Positions 7,187-15,063 of a DNA stretch of 64,000 nt are shown piece by piece. Position numbers and translations under genes: made by a program. The notes under the pieces are model-generated. The model was not told the origin of the DNA. It did not search any database and saw only the letters and a program-made list of their open reading frames with translations. The stretch comes from CAYGTO01 sp964352815 (GTDB taxonomy: Bacteria; Pseudomonadota; Alphaproteobacteria; Rickettsiales; UBA3002), in NCBI GenBank assembly GCA_964352815.1, contig CAYGTO010000002.1, positions 124,001 through 188,000 of the forward strand, written 5' to 3'. Within the stretch, counting starts at the first letter, position 1. The number at the start of each line of letters is the position of its first letter.

Positions 7187-8677
7187 ATGATGAGCGCCCA
7201 GCAATCACCATTGACGAGCATTTCGCCTCAAGCGATTGAGGATCTGTCGCGTGCGCATATTGTGTGTGTTGGCGATGTGATGCTTGACCGCTTTATCTAT
7301 GGCGATGTTGCACGTATTTCTCCTGAAGCCCCAGTGCCCGTCTTCGCCATTGACCGCGAAGAGCTGATGCTTGGCGGCGCAGGAAATGTGGCGCGTAACA
7401 TTATTTCGCTAGGCGCAAAGGTGAGCTTTATCAGTGTCGTGGGCGACGATGATACCGGGCATGCGTTGACGAAAGCCTTGGGCGAAGAAGAGGCGATTGA
7501 GCCCTTTCTTTTGACCGAGCCGGGGCGGATGAGCGGCCATAAAATTCGCTATGTTGCGGGCGGCCAGCAGATGATGCGCGCCGACCAGGAAACCAAAGCC
7601 GCAATTCAGGATACCACAGCAAGCAAGCTGCTTGAGGCAACGCGTGACGCGCTCGCCGGCGCCGATGCGTTGCTTCTCTCCGACTATGCGAAAGGCGTGC
7701 TCACGCCAGAAACCGTGCGGCAGCTGATCGCACTGGCAAACGAGCTGGGAAAACCCTGCATGATTGACCCCAAACATCATGATTTCTCGCTCTATCAGAG
7801 CGCGACAATGGTGAGCCCAAACCTGAAAGAACTGACCGCCGCCTGCCCGCTTGATACCGATCTGAGCTCGATGGAGGCGATCACTCAAGCCGCAGAGACG
7901 CTCCGCAAAAACAGCGGGATCACGCATTTACTGGTCACGCTAGGTGCGCAAGGCATGCTGCTCATTTCCGAAACCGAGACGCATCACTACCCCGCCCACC
8001 CGTGCGAAGTCTATGATGTCTCTGGCGCGGGCGATACGACGATTGCCACATTGGCCACCGCCTATGCTTCAGGGCTTGCCTTGCCTGATGCCGCCTATCT
8101 GGCGAACCGCGCGGCGGGGATTGTGGTGGGGCGCCTCGGCACTGCGACGATTTATCGAACCGATTTGAAAACTGCGATGCATACCGATAGCGCGTTGCAA
8201 AGCAAGGCCAAGATCATGCCGCTTACGATCGCCCAAGACCAGATCGCCAATTGGCGGCGCGATGGCTACCGGATCGGCTTCACCAATGGCTGCTACGATA
8301 TTATGCATGCCGGCCATATGGAGATGCTCGAGCAATGCGCCACCCATTGCGATAAGCTGATTGTGGCGGTGAATAGCGATGATTCGGTGCGCCGGCTCAA
8401 GGGAGACGAACGGCCGATCAATCAGGAGATGGACCGCGCCATGCTGATTGCGGGTCTTGGCTGCGTCGATGCGGTAGTGATTTTCCGCGACGACACGCCG
8501 ATGGAGCTGATCACCAGCATGAAACCCGATGTGCTCATGAAAGGGGCGGATTACACGAAAGATCAAGTGGTGGGCGGCGAAGAAGTCGAGGCCTATGGCG
8601 GCGAAATAACCCTCATTCCTCTCAAAGAAGGCTACAGTACCACGAATATTGTTGAGAAGCTACGTAGCTCATCCTGA
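7187..8677 (+). CDS. hldE: bifunctional heptose 7-phosphate kinase / heptose 1-phosphate adenylyltransferase
   Basis: At 496 residues this is the full-length HldE (RfaE) fusion. Residues 1 to about 330 form a PfkB-type sugar kinase with GGAGNVARNI, the catalytic loop SGAGDTTIA near 277-285 and a YAKGVLTPE segment. Residues about 350 to 496 form a nucleotidyltransferase with GFTNGCYDIMHAGHMEML (HxGH motif) and STTNIVEKL at the end. It makes heptose 1,7-bisphosphate and, after GmhB action, ADP-heptose. GAGAGGG precedes tandem ATG codons at 7187 and 7190; either could start the protein. gmhA and gmhB lie divergently across the trcR gene. Confidence 0.95.
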   Translation: MMSAQQSPLTSISPQAIEDLSRAHIVCVGDVMLDRFIYGDVARISPEAPVPVFAIDREELMLGGAGNVARNIISLGAKVSFISVVGDDDTGHALTKALGEEEAIEPFLLTEPGRMSGHKIRYVAGGQQMMRADQETKAAIQDTTASKLLEATRDALAGADALLLSDYAKGVLTPETVRQLIALANELGKPCMIDPKHHDFSLYQSATMVSPNLKELTAACPLDTDLSSMEAITQAAETLRKNSGITHLLVTLGAQGMLLISETETHHYPAHPCEVYDVSGAGDTTIATLATAYASGLALPDAAYLANRAAGIVVGRLGTATIYRTDLKTAMHTDSALQSKAKIMPLTIAQDQIANWRRDGYRIGFTNGCYDIMHAGHMEMLEQCATHCDKLIVAVNSDDSVRRLKGDERPINQEMDRAMLIAGLGCVDAVVIFRDDTPMELITSMKPDVLMKGADYTKDQVVGGEEVEAYGGEITLIPLKEGYSTTNIVEKLRSSS

Positions 8678-8932
8678 AACTGTAACAGCCGCAGCATCCA
8701 CACAAATCGTTGCTTACTTCATTGCGTTTTCTGATTTTGGGCAGCCGCAAAATCTAATTCGTTGATTTATATGTGTCTTTTATGTCGCATTTGGCATCTT
8801 AACACCCCTCAAAACACTACTCATATTCGAAATAATTCGTTTCTCATAAGGATTTTATCCGATTTTACGATATGATAAGCAATCTTATGGAAATCCATGA
8901 GACCGATGAACATGCATCCATGGGAGGTCCTA

Positions 8933-9847
8933 ATGACATCATCGACACTTCACAGACTACAAAAGCGGCGCAAGCAAGCCCGTGAGCAAGGTTTTACGCT
9001 CGTCGAACTTGCGATCGTACTCGTGATCATTGGTTTGATCGTTGGCGGGGTTTTGGTCGGACAAGATCTGATTAAAGCAGCCGAGCTTCAAACGGTGGTT
9101 CGCGACATTGAAAATTATAACTCAGCTGCCACCACATTCCGCACCAAATATGGCGGATATCCTGGTGACCTTCTGAACACGCGTGCTATTCAATTCGGCT
9201 TCGTTAACAGCGCTGCAGGCGGAGACGGCCTGGGTGATGGTGACGGCGTCATCGAGAATGGCGCTGCCGCAGCACCCGCACCGCAAGGGGTGGGAGCCGA
9301 GAGTATGGCTTTCTGGGTTCACCTCAGCCAAGCAGACTTATTGAAAGATGCGTTTAGCGCAAGTGATGCTGCCTTTGGTGGCGTGGTTCAGGTACCTGGC
9401 GCTAACGTCGCAACCCGGACTGGTATTGACCAAACCTTGCCAGCCACGCGTATTAATGAGACGGTCTACTACCATGCCTTTGGTGCGAATAACCGTAACT
9501 ACTTTCACATTAGTAACGCCACACAAATCACTGCCGCTACCGGTGCAATCACAGGCGGTGGCACGGGGCTTACCAACCTTCAAGCGTTCAATCTGGATGA
9601 AAAACTGGATGATTCGGATCCTGTAACAGGTACGATGGTCGCCGTAACAGACATCAACACGCCCGATGCGGGTGTCAACCCAGGCGTGATCACAACCTGC
9701 GTACTGAACCCGACACCGGATCCAGATGGTGCGGGCCCGGGGGTTGATCCGGATCCAACGGATGATGCGTATTTCCTAGATACAACACAGTTTCCGGACA
9801 TTCAAGACCAACCAAACTGTGCGATTCAGATTAGAACTAGCTTCTAA
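8933..9847 (+). CDS. type IV prepilin-like / pseudopilin protein
   Basis: The 304-residue protein (ATG 8933 behind GGGAGGTCCTA) starts with a basic leader and the prepilin peptidase site G/FTLVELAIVLVIIGLIVGG, in which Glu5 of the mature protein is present. The hydrophobic helix is followed by DIENYNSAATTFRTKYGGYP, typical of pseudopilin-like proteins of alphaproteobacteria. The C-terminal two thirds are Gly/Ala/Asp rich with a PDPDGAGPGVDPDPTDDA segment, possibly a calcium-binding loop as in GspG. No other pilus or secretion genes are in the window, so this is an orphan. The gene ends at a strong terminator. A start at 8897 is possible but lacks an SD. Confidence 0.75.
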   Translation: MTSSTLHRLQKRRKQAREQGFTLVELAIVLVIIGLIVGGVLVGQDLIKAAELQTVVRDIENYNSAATTFRTKYGGYPGDLLNTRAIQFGFVNSAAGGDGLGDGDGVIENGAAAAPAPQGVGAESMAFWVHLSQADLLKDAFSASDAAFGGVVQVPGANVATRTGIDQTLPATRINETVYYHAFGANNRNYFHISNATQITAATGAITGGGTGLTNLQAFNLDEKLDDSDPVTGTMVAVTDINTPDAGVNPGVITTCVLNPTPDPDGAGPGVDPDPTDDAYFLDTTQFPDIQDQPNCAIQIRTSF

Positions 9848-9869
9848 TTCGAACGCATCATGAACAAAG

Positions 9870-9903
9870 AAAGGCCACCTGCCGAGCGGGTGGCCTTTTT
9901 TTT
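9870..9903 (+). terminator. intrinsic terminator after the prepilin-like gene
   Basis: GGCCACC pairs with GGTGGCC around a GC-rich loop at 9873-9894 and is followed by a run of eight T residues. It lies between two convergent genes. The run of A residues before the stem would also make it usable on the minus strand. Confidence 0.9.
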
Positions 9904-9921
9904 ATGGTTTGCTACTAAAAC

Positions 9922-10317
9922 TTACTCATCTTCGTCTTTAAGTAAGCTGCGTTTCTCCTGATAGCTCAGTGCTTTCCAGCTATCATCTTCTTCACTGACC
10001 TTATTCTCAAACACTTCCACCTCATCTTGCGGCATGGCTTTGATATAAATCGTATCGCCTGGCGCGCTGCCCTGCTGCGATTGAATATGCTGACGAAACG
10101 CCGCGCGCTCTTCCTCTGTCATCACATTGACTTTGGCCTTAATCTCGCGGCGCACGCGGTTAAACTCTTCCTTTTCTTGCGGCGTCATATTCTTATATTG
10201 CTCACGCCAATCGGACCCGGCGGAGCCCTCCTCCCCCGGCTTCGCCTCTTCAGCAAGGCTGGCCGATGCCACTGCAGCGCTGAGTAGCGCGCCCATCAAC
10301 ATGCTTATTTTCATCAT
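9922..10317 (-). CDS. small secreted protein, unknown function
   Basis: The 131-residue protein begins MMKISMLMGALLSAAVASAS followed by LAEEAKPG, a Sec signal peptide with likely cleavage after SLA. The mature part is highly charged and helical: WREQYKNMTPQEKEEFNRVR, then MTEEERAAFRQHIQSQQ and a final SYQEKRSLLKDE. The pattern of MTPQEK and MTEEER repeats recalls small periplasmic helical proteins of the Spy/CpxP type, but I cannot assign a family. It is divergent from cutA, whose putative start lies 59 bp away. Confidence 0.55.
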   Translation of the reverse strand: MMKISMLMGALLSAAVASASLAEEAKPGEEGSAGSDWREQYKNMTPQEKEEFNRVRREIKAKVNVMTEEERAAFRQHIQSQQGSAPGDTIYIKAMPQDEVEVFENKVSEEDDSWKALSYQEKRSLLKDEDE

Positions 10318-10376
10318 AGCCTCCCTTATGATCTCATGCTATGAGTATAGCATGTTTTCACGATCCCCGCGAGCCT

Positions 10377-10697
10377 ATGTCTGATTATTGTATGGTCTAT
10401 AGTACGGTCGATAGCGCTGCCCAGGCAGAACGCCTGGCCGGGCTGATTATCGAGCAAAAACTCGCCGCATGCGTGAATGTGCTGCCCCATATGCAGTCTT
10501 TTTACTGTTGGGACGGCGCAGTGCAGCAAAGTGATGAGAGGGTCTTGCTGTGTAAGACGGTGGCCGCGAACGAAAGCGCGCTCTGCGCACTGCTCAAAAA
10601 AGAACATCCTTATGATGTGCCATGCATCCTCACACTGCCGCTCAGCAACGGCCACCCCGAGTTTTTGCAATGGGTGACAGAGCAAACCACGCGCTGA
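10377..10697 (+). CDS. cutA: CutA-like divalent cation tolerance protein
   Basis: From ATG 10377 the protein has 106 residues, the normal CutA1 length. It carries the ferredoxin-like CutA fold motifs: YSTVDSAAQAERLAGLIIEQ, KLAACVNVLPHMQSFYCWDG, ERVLLCKT and the C-terminal HPYDVPCILTLPLSNGHPEFLQWV. CutA forms trimers and is associated with copper/divalent metal tolerance, though the bacterial function is debated. An upstream ATG at 10341 in frame would add 12 residues not seen in the family. Confidence 0.9.
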   Translation: MSDYCMVYSTVDSAAQAERLAGLIIEQKLAACVNVLPHMQSFYCWDGAVQQSDERVLLCKTVAANESALCALLKKEHPYDVPCILTLPLSNGHPEFLQWVTEQTTR

Positions 10698-10729
10698 GCC
10701 AAAATTCAGTGATGGGCATCAGGTTCCAC

Positions 10730-10758
10730 TTGAAATTTGTTTTGTTTCCGCTTACTGA
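10730..10758 (+). promoter_or_regulatory. promoter for tRNA-Gln
   Basis: TTGAAA at 10730 and TACTGA at 10753 are spaced by 17 bp. The predicted start is about 13 bp before the tRNA. The match is moderate. Confidence 0.45.
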
Positions 10759-10777
10759 TAAGCTGCATTTTGCATGC

Positions 10778-10851
10778 TGGGGTATGGCCAAGCGGTAAGG
10801 CAACGGTTTTTGGTATCGTGATCCCTGGTTCGAATCCAGGTACCCCAGCCA
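10778..10851 (+). tRNA. tRNA-Gln (TTG)
   Basis: This is a 74-nt cloverleaf. The acceptor TGGGGTA pairs with TACCCCA, the discriminator is G and CCA is encoded. The anticodon stem ACGGT/ATCGT encloses the loop TTTTGGT, giving anticodon TTG. The T arm is CCTGGTTCGAATCCAGG. Confidence 0.96.
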
Positions 10852-11249
10852 TTTTTATTTTAGGGTCATAGCGCAACCGCGCGAGCCTAAAATGAAAATA
10901 ATTGAGATGCTGGTTCGAACGACGTCCGCGCCGAGCGACAACCGTCGCGAGACCATCGAGCGAAGCGAGTTAATCCAGGTAGCCCAGCCACGACTCTTTA
11001 TCTTTCCTTATACATCTGCGCGCCGCGCAATAGCCCCTATTGCCCGATGTTTATCGCATGGGCGGACCTATCCGGGCCCTTGTGCTTACGAGAGTAAAGG
11101 GAGCCTTCATAATTGGTTAAGTCACCACACATAAACAGTTGGATTTCTGCTACAACTACTCTAAACAGGGTTACAACTTTTTTCTCTGTACTGAGAGCTA
11201 GTCGTAATGATCAAAACCGCACGCTTTAATCTATTTTCACTGGGTATCT
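10852..11249. other. 398-bp spacer after tRNA-Gln, no gene supported
   Basis: It contains an imperfect hairpin just after the tRNA (ATTTTAGGG at about 10857 with CCTAAAAT at about 10886), the split tRNA-Gln 3'-end copy, and a GC-rich stretch at 11018-11100 with local hairpins that could be a small RNA. That last idea is only a possibility. The open frame at 10892-11134 has no ribosome site or recognisable sequence and is not called. Confidence 0.5.
10910..10990 (+). repeat. partial, split duplicate of the tRNA-Gln 3' end
   Basis: CTGGTTCGAA at 10910-10919 is identical to the tRNA T arm. About 54 bp later, TCCAGGTAGCCCAGCCA at 10974-10990 matches the tRNA 3' end with one mismatch in 17. The insert between the two halves is GC-rich with repeated CGAGCG and GTCGCGAG units. 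A duplicated tRNA 3' end is what site-specific integration at a tRNA leaves behind; no integrase gene is visible. Confidence 0.65.
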
Positions 11250-12806
11250 ATGAATAAAATTCAAATTGCGAAAATCAACATCCGTAATGTCGAACGAAAA
11301 GATTTTGACCGCATCGTTGATATAAGCACGAAGGTGTATGGCAAAGACCTTGCGCTCACACATGAAATGCTTAACGGGCAGATCAGTCGTTTCCCTGAAG
11401 GGCAATTCGTTGTCGAGGCGGATGGCGAGGTGATAGGACATTGCGCCACCTTCATTGTGACCGAAGAACTCGCCCTAGCAGATCATACTTACTCAGAGAT
11501 CACGGGCGGAGGGTTTGCTTCGCGCCATGATGAAGAAGGTGAATATTTATACGGGATGGAAGTGGCGGTTGATGAAAAATATCGCGGGCTTCGCATTGGC
11601 CAAAGGCTTTACAATGCGCGAAAGAATCTATGCCGAGAACTCGGGCTAAAAGGCATTGTCTTTGGCGGCAGAATCCCGAATTTCTCCAAAAAAGAAAAAC
11701 AGGTAAAAACACCAGAGGAATATGTACGCCTTGTGCTCGATAAGAAAATTAAGGACCCTGTGGTTGCATTTCAGCTGAGAAATGGCTTCCGCTTTATCAG
11801 AGTGCTGAAAGGGTATCTACCTTTTGATAAGGAATCAGGCGGCTATGCGACGCTTATGCTGTGGGAGAACCCTGCCTACAACCCGGTCCATAATGAACAT
11901 TCAGTTCAGAAAAAAAGACCCGAAGATTTGGTTAGAATCGCATCGGTTCAGTTTCAGGTTAGAAAAGTTTCAACATTTGAAGAATTCGCAGACCAGGTGC
12001 GATATTTTGTTGATGTGGCCTCTGATTACAGAGCCGATTTTGTCCTCTTTCCAGAATATGTCACGATTCCTCTCATTTCCATGGAGAGCAACACCGCATC
12101 GAATAGTGAAAACATTGAAAAAATAACCGAGCAGACGGACAGCTATGTTGAACTGTTCCAGGATATGGCGATTTCTTATAATATCAATATTATAGGAGGA
12201 ACCCATCCGACAAAGAACAAGGCAGGAGAAATTGAAAACGTTGCTTATGTTTTTCTCCGGGATGGCTCGGTTCATACACAGGCAAAACTTCACATCACCC
12301 CAAGTGAGCGCTATTGGCGCAATATTAAAGGCGGTAACGCGCTTAGCGCGATCGAAACCGATTGTGGCATTATTGGTGTGCTCGTTTGTTATGACTCCGA
12401 ATTTCCTGAACTATCGCGCTATTTGACCGATCAAGGTATGAAGATACTCTTTGTGCCATTTTGCACAGATGAAAAACAGGCCTATAATCGCGTGCGCTAT
12501 TGCTCGCAGGCGCGCGCGGTTGAGAACCAGATTTATGTTGCCATGGCAGGAACAGTCGGCAACCTGCCTGATGTATCTAACATGGACATCAATTATGCGG
12601 AAAGCTGTATTTTAACACCATGTGACTTTCCCTTTGCACGCGATGGCATTGCTGCGACTTCAACGCCCAACACAGAAATGGTAGTGATTTCTGATTTGAA
12701 CATTGCCGATCTGACCTCATCAAGAAAATCTGGATCGGTGCAAAACCTTAAAGACAGGCGCCTAGATTTATATCAAATCAATTGGAAAAGAACGGCGAAA
12801 GACTAG
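11250..12806 (+). CDS. GNAT acetyltransferase - carbon-nitrogen hydrolase (nitrilase) fusion
   Basis: The 518-residue protein joins two enzymes. Residues about 8-210 are a GNAT domain (VERKDFDRIVDIS, then YLYGMEVAVDEKYRGLRIGQRLYNA, the acetyl-CoA binding motif A). Residues about 230-518 are a nitrilase-superfamily amidase with the Glu-Lys-Cys triad in VLFPEYVTIP, AKLHITPSERYW and GVLVCYDSEFPEL (Cys near residue 380). The fusion is a known architecture; it likely acylates or de-amidates a small amine or peptide, but the substrate is unknown. It precedes the rimK-like and AstE-like genes on the same strand with a 145-bp gap. Confidence 0.9.
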   Translation: MNKIQIAKINIRNVERKDFDRIVDISTKVYGKDLALTHEMLNGQISRFPEGQFVVEADGEVIGHCATFIVTEELALADHTYSEITGGGFASRHDEEGEYLYGMEVAVDEKYRGLRIGQRLYNARKNLCRELGLKGIVFGGRIPNFSKKEKQVKTPEEYVRLVLDKKIKDPVVAFQLRNGFRFIRVLKGYLPFDKESGGYATLMLWENPAYNPVHNEHSVQKKRPEDLVRIASVQFQVRKVSTFEEFADQVRYFVDVASDYRADFVLFPEYVTIPLISMESNTASNSENIEKITEQTDSYVELFQDMAISYNINIIGGTHPTKNKAGEIENVAYVFLRDGSVHTQAKLHITPSERYWRNIKGGNALSAIETDCGIIGVLVCYDSEFPELSRYLTDQGMKILFVPFCTDEKQAYNRVRYCSQARAVENQIYVAMAGTVGNLPDVSNMDINYAESCILTPCDFPFARDGIAATSTPNTEMVVISDLNIADLTSSRKSGSVQNLKDRRLDLYQINWKRTAKD

Positions 12807-12951
12807 CCGTTACGCTTATTGAGGCATTGGTATACACGACAGGTCCCGTGATCGTTGCACCGGAAGAGAAAAACCACGAATTTCCTCATACGCTGGACTT
12901 ACGCTGTAAACCCTGAAAGAGTGCGATCACCAATGAACGACTAGGAGCATC

Positions 12952-13866
12952 ATGAAAATCGGTATTTTATCACGTAACGCGAAACTCTATTCCACCAAAC
13001 GATTGGTGGAGGCGGCAGAAAAACGTGGGCATGAGGCGAAAGTCGTAGATACGCTGCGCTGCTATATGAACATCACCTCGAATAAGCCAGCAGTGTATTA
13101 TAAAAGTAAGGACAAAAAAGAAATTCTGAGATTTGATGCTATTATTCCGCGGATTGGGGCATCCATTACTAATTACGGAACCTCTGTGTTGCGCCAATTC
13201 GAGGTGGGTAATGTTTATTCGGTTAACGAATCTATCGCGATCACACGATCACGCGATAAATTGCGCGCCCACCAGCTTCTCGCACGTAAAGGTGTTGGGA
13301 TGCCAATTACGGGGTATGCTAACCGGGCGGATGCGACAGAAGATTTAATCGAGTTTGTAGGGGGCGCCCCTTTGGTCGTAAAAGTGTTGAGTAGCACGCA
13401 AGGGAAAGGAGTGCTTCTAGCCGAGACGGATAAAGCCGCAGAAAGCCTAATTAACGCATTTCGCGATCTTGCGACAGAATTTCTCGTGCAAGAATTTATT
13501 AAAGATGCTGGGGGTTCAGACATTCGCTGCTTCGTCATCGGCGGCAAGGTCATTGCTGCCATGCAGCGCACCGCTAAGGAAGGTGAGTTCCGCTCCAATC
13601 TCCATATGGGTGGCAGTGCTAAAGTGATTAAGCTCAAACCAGAAGAGCGTGCATTAGCCATCAAAGCCGCAAAAGTGATGGGGTTGGATGTCGCGGGTGT
13701 GGATATTGTCCGTTCCGCGCATGGTCCATTAGTGTTAGAGGTCAACTCATCCCCTGGGTTGGAAGGCATTGAAACCGCAACGGGAAAGGATGTCGCCGGG
13801 GCGATCATTGAATATATCGAGAAAGATTCTCAAAAAGGCCCGAACAAAACGACAGGGCGTGGTTAA
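12952..13866 (+). CDS. rimK: RimK-like ATP-grasp amino acid ligase
   Basis: The 304-residue ATP-grasp ligase starts at ATG 12952 after TAGGAG. It opens with MKIGILSRNAKLYSTKRLVEAA, a RimK hallmark. LVVKVLSSTQGKGVLLAE is the ATP-grasp P-loop equivalent, LVQEFIKDAGGSDIRCFVIG follows, and VAGVDIVRSAHGPLVLEVNSSPGLEGIE holds the Mg-binding Asp/Glu/Asn residues. RimK adds glutamates to ribosomal protein S6 in E. coli; paralogs ligate amino acids to other peptides or cofactors. The stop is 1 bp before the ATG of the downstream hydrolase gene, so the two are cotranslated and likely act together. Confidence 0.88.
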   Translation: MKIGILSRNAKLYSTKRLVEAAEKRGHEAKVVDTLRCYMNITSNKPAVYYKSKDKKEILRFDAIIPRIGASITNYGTSVLRQFEVGNVYSVNESIAITRSRDKLRAHQLLARKGVGMPITGYANRADATEDLIEFVGGAPLVVKVLSSTQGKGVLLAETDKAAESLINAFRDLATEFLVQEFIKDAGGSDIRCFVIGGKVIAAMQRTAKEGEFRSNLHMGGSAKVIKLKPEERALAIKAAKVMGLDVAGVDIVRSAHGPLVLEVNSSPGLEGIETATGKDVAGAIIEYIEKDSQKGPNKTTGRG

Positions 13867-13867
13867 T

Positions 13868-14893
13868 ATGGCAGCCGAAACTCCTCAAACACTCGTCATT
13901 GGCGGACAATCGATACTCCCCGGCAAACGAAAACAGATTGAATTACCTGTCGCGAAGCTGTTCGACCATACTGAAATGACCATTCCAGTTGAAGTCATCC
14001 GTGGCAAAGAAACCGGCCCTACACTCTTCTTATGTGCCGCCATCCATGGTGATGAAATTAACGGCATTGAAATCATTAAACGGGTGTTAGTGCGAAAAAA
14101 GCTTCTTTCCACGTTGAAAGGCACGTTAATTGCGGTTCCGATAGTGAATGTGTTCGGCTTTAACCGCAATTCACGCTATTTGCCAGACCGAAGAGATCTA
14201 AACCGCTCTTTTCCAGGATCTAACACAGGTTCGTTAGCCGGGCAAATTGCCGAGATTTTCATGAAAGAAATCGTTACTAAATCGACCTATGGCATCGATC
14301 TACATACTGCCGCTATTCATCGAAACAACTTACCTCAAATTCGTGCATGTTTGAGTGATAAAGAGACCGAGCGCTTAGCCCACGCGTTTGGTGTGCCAGT
14401 GATACTGAACGCTGACATTCGTGACGGGTCATTGCGTCAGGCCGCATCTGATAAAGGCATTCCGATGCTGCTTTATGAAGCGGGTGAGGCCCTGCGCTAT
14501 GATGAGAAAGCCATTAACACAGGTGTACGAGGCATTCTTTCTGTGATGAAGTCCATCGATATGATTGCGGGGGATATTGACATCAAACAACGACGTAAAG
14601 AGGTGTTTGTATCACATTCCAGCCACTGGGTTCGAGCGCCGCATAGTGGCAGTTTGCGTGTGAAAAAGCACCTTGGAAGCCGGGTGAAAAAAGACGAATT
14701 ATTAGGCATCATCACCAACCCGTTTGGCCGCGACAAGGTGGAGGTTCGAGCTGTCAAAACAGGGATTATTATTGGCATGGCAACACTTCCACTAGTCAAT
14801 AATGGCGACGCACTGTTTCATATTGCTACATTCGAAGATTCTGGAGCCGTACAGGGCCGTTTGGAAGAGTTTGATGAAATTTTTGAAGATTAA
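13868..14893 (+). CDS. succinylglutamate desuccinylase / aspartoacylase family hydrolase
   Basis: From ATG 13868 the protein has 341 residues. It is an M14-like zinc hydrolase: LFLCAAIHGDEINGIEIIKR gives the HxxE zinc pair, YLPDRRDLNRSFPGS the substrate arginines, and YGIDLHTAAIHRNNLPQIR the third zinc His. A C-terminal beta-barrel-like region (RAPHSGSLRVKKHLGSRVKK, with biotinyl-like turns) follows. Such enzymes cleave N-acyl amino acids. Pairing with a RimK-like ligase recurs in bacteria, suggesting opposed synthesis and hydrolysis of an amide-linked product. The astA/B/C/D genes are absent, so the arginine succinyltransferase pathway is unlikely. Confidence 0.85.
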   Translation: MAAETPQTLVIGGQSILPGKRKQIELPVAKLFDHTEMTIPVEVIRGKETGPTLFLCAAIHGDEINGIEIIKRVLVRKKLLSTLKGTLIAVPIVNVFGFNRNSRYLPDRRDLNRSFPGSNTGSLAGQIAEIFMKEIVTKSTYGIDLHTAAIHRNNLPQIRACLSDKETERLAHAFGVPVILNADIRDGSLRQAASDKGIPMLLYEAGEALRYDEKAINTGVRGILSVMKSIDMIAGDIDIKQRRKEVFVSHSSHWVRAPHSGSLRVKKHLGSRVKKDELLGIITNPFGRDKVEVRAVKTGIIIGMATLPLVNNGDALFHIATFEDSGAVQGRLEEFDEIFED

Positions 14894-15023
14894 GCGTTGG
14901 CCACGATAACCCACATCAAATCTCTGTCATATGCGTGTTTTGGTAACATAACCGACCCTTTGCGGCCCTTTTAGCACTCAAACCTCACTAAACGACGTAA
15001 AATCAGCCATTTATTTCGCCATA

Positions 15024-15057
15024 ACGACACGAAACTGTCACATTGCTGTGTCATACT
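15024..15057 (+). promoter_or_regulatory. Pho-box-like promoter of the 15064 orphan
   Basis: ACGACAC (15024), the spacer GAAA and CTGTCAC (15035) form two heptamers 11 bp apart. The -10-like CATACT at 15052 lies 10 bp after the second heptamer, a spacing close to that of classic Pho promoters. The -10 ends only 6 bp before the ATG, so the transcript may be leaderless. The first heptamer is a weak match. Confidence 0.45.
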
Positions 15058-15063
15058 GCTAGA

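Noticed and set aside
11018..11100. 6S RNA or another known small RNA in the GC-rich spacer
   Set aside because: Local hairpins exist but I could not recognise a conserved core, so no RNA gene is called.
10892..11134. Open frame of 80 codons after tRNA-Gln
   Set aside because: It crosses the split tRNA copy and has no ribosome binding site; the sequence looks structural, not coding.
13868..14893. Arginine succinyltransferase (ast) catabolic pathway
   Set aside because: The AstE-like hydrolase is not accompanied by astA, astB, astC or astD, and its partner is a RimK-like ligase instead.
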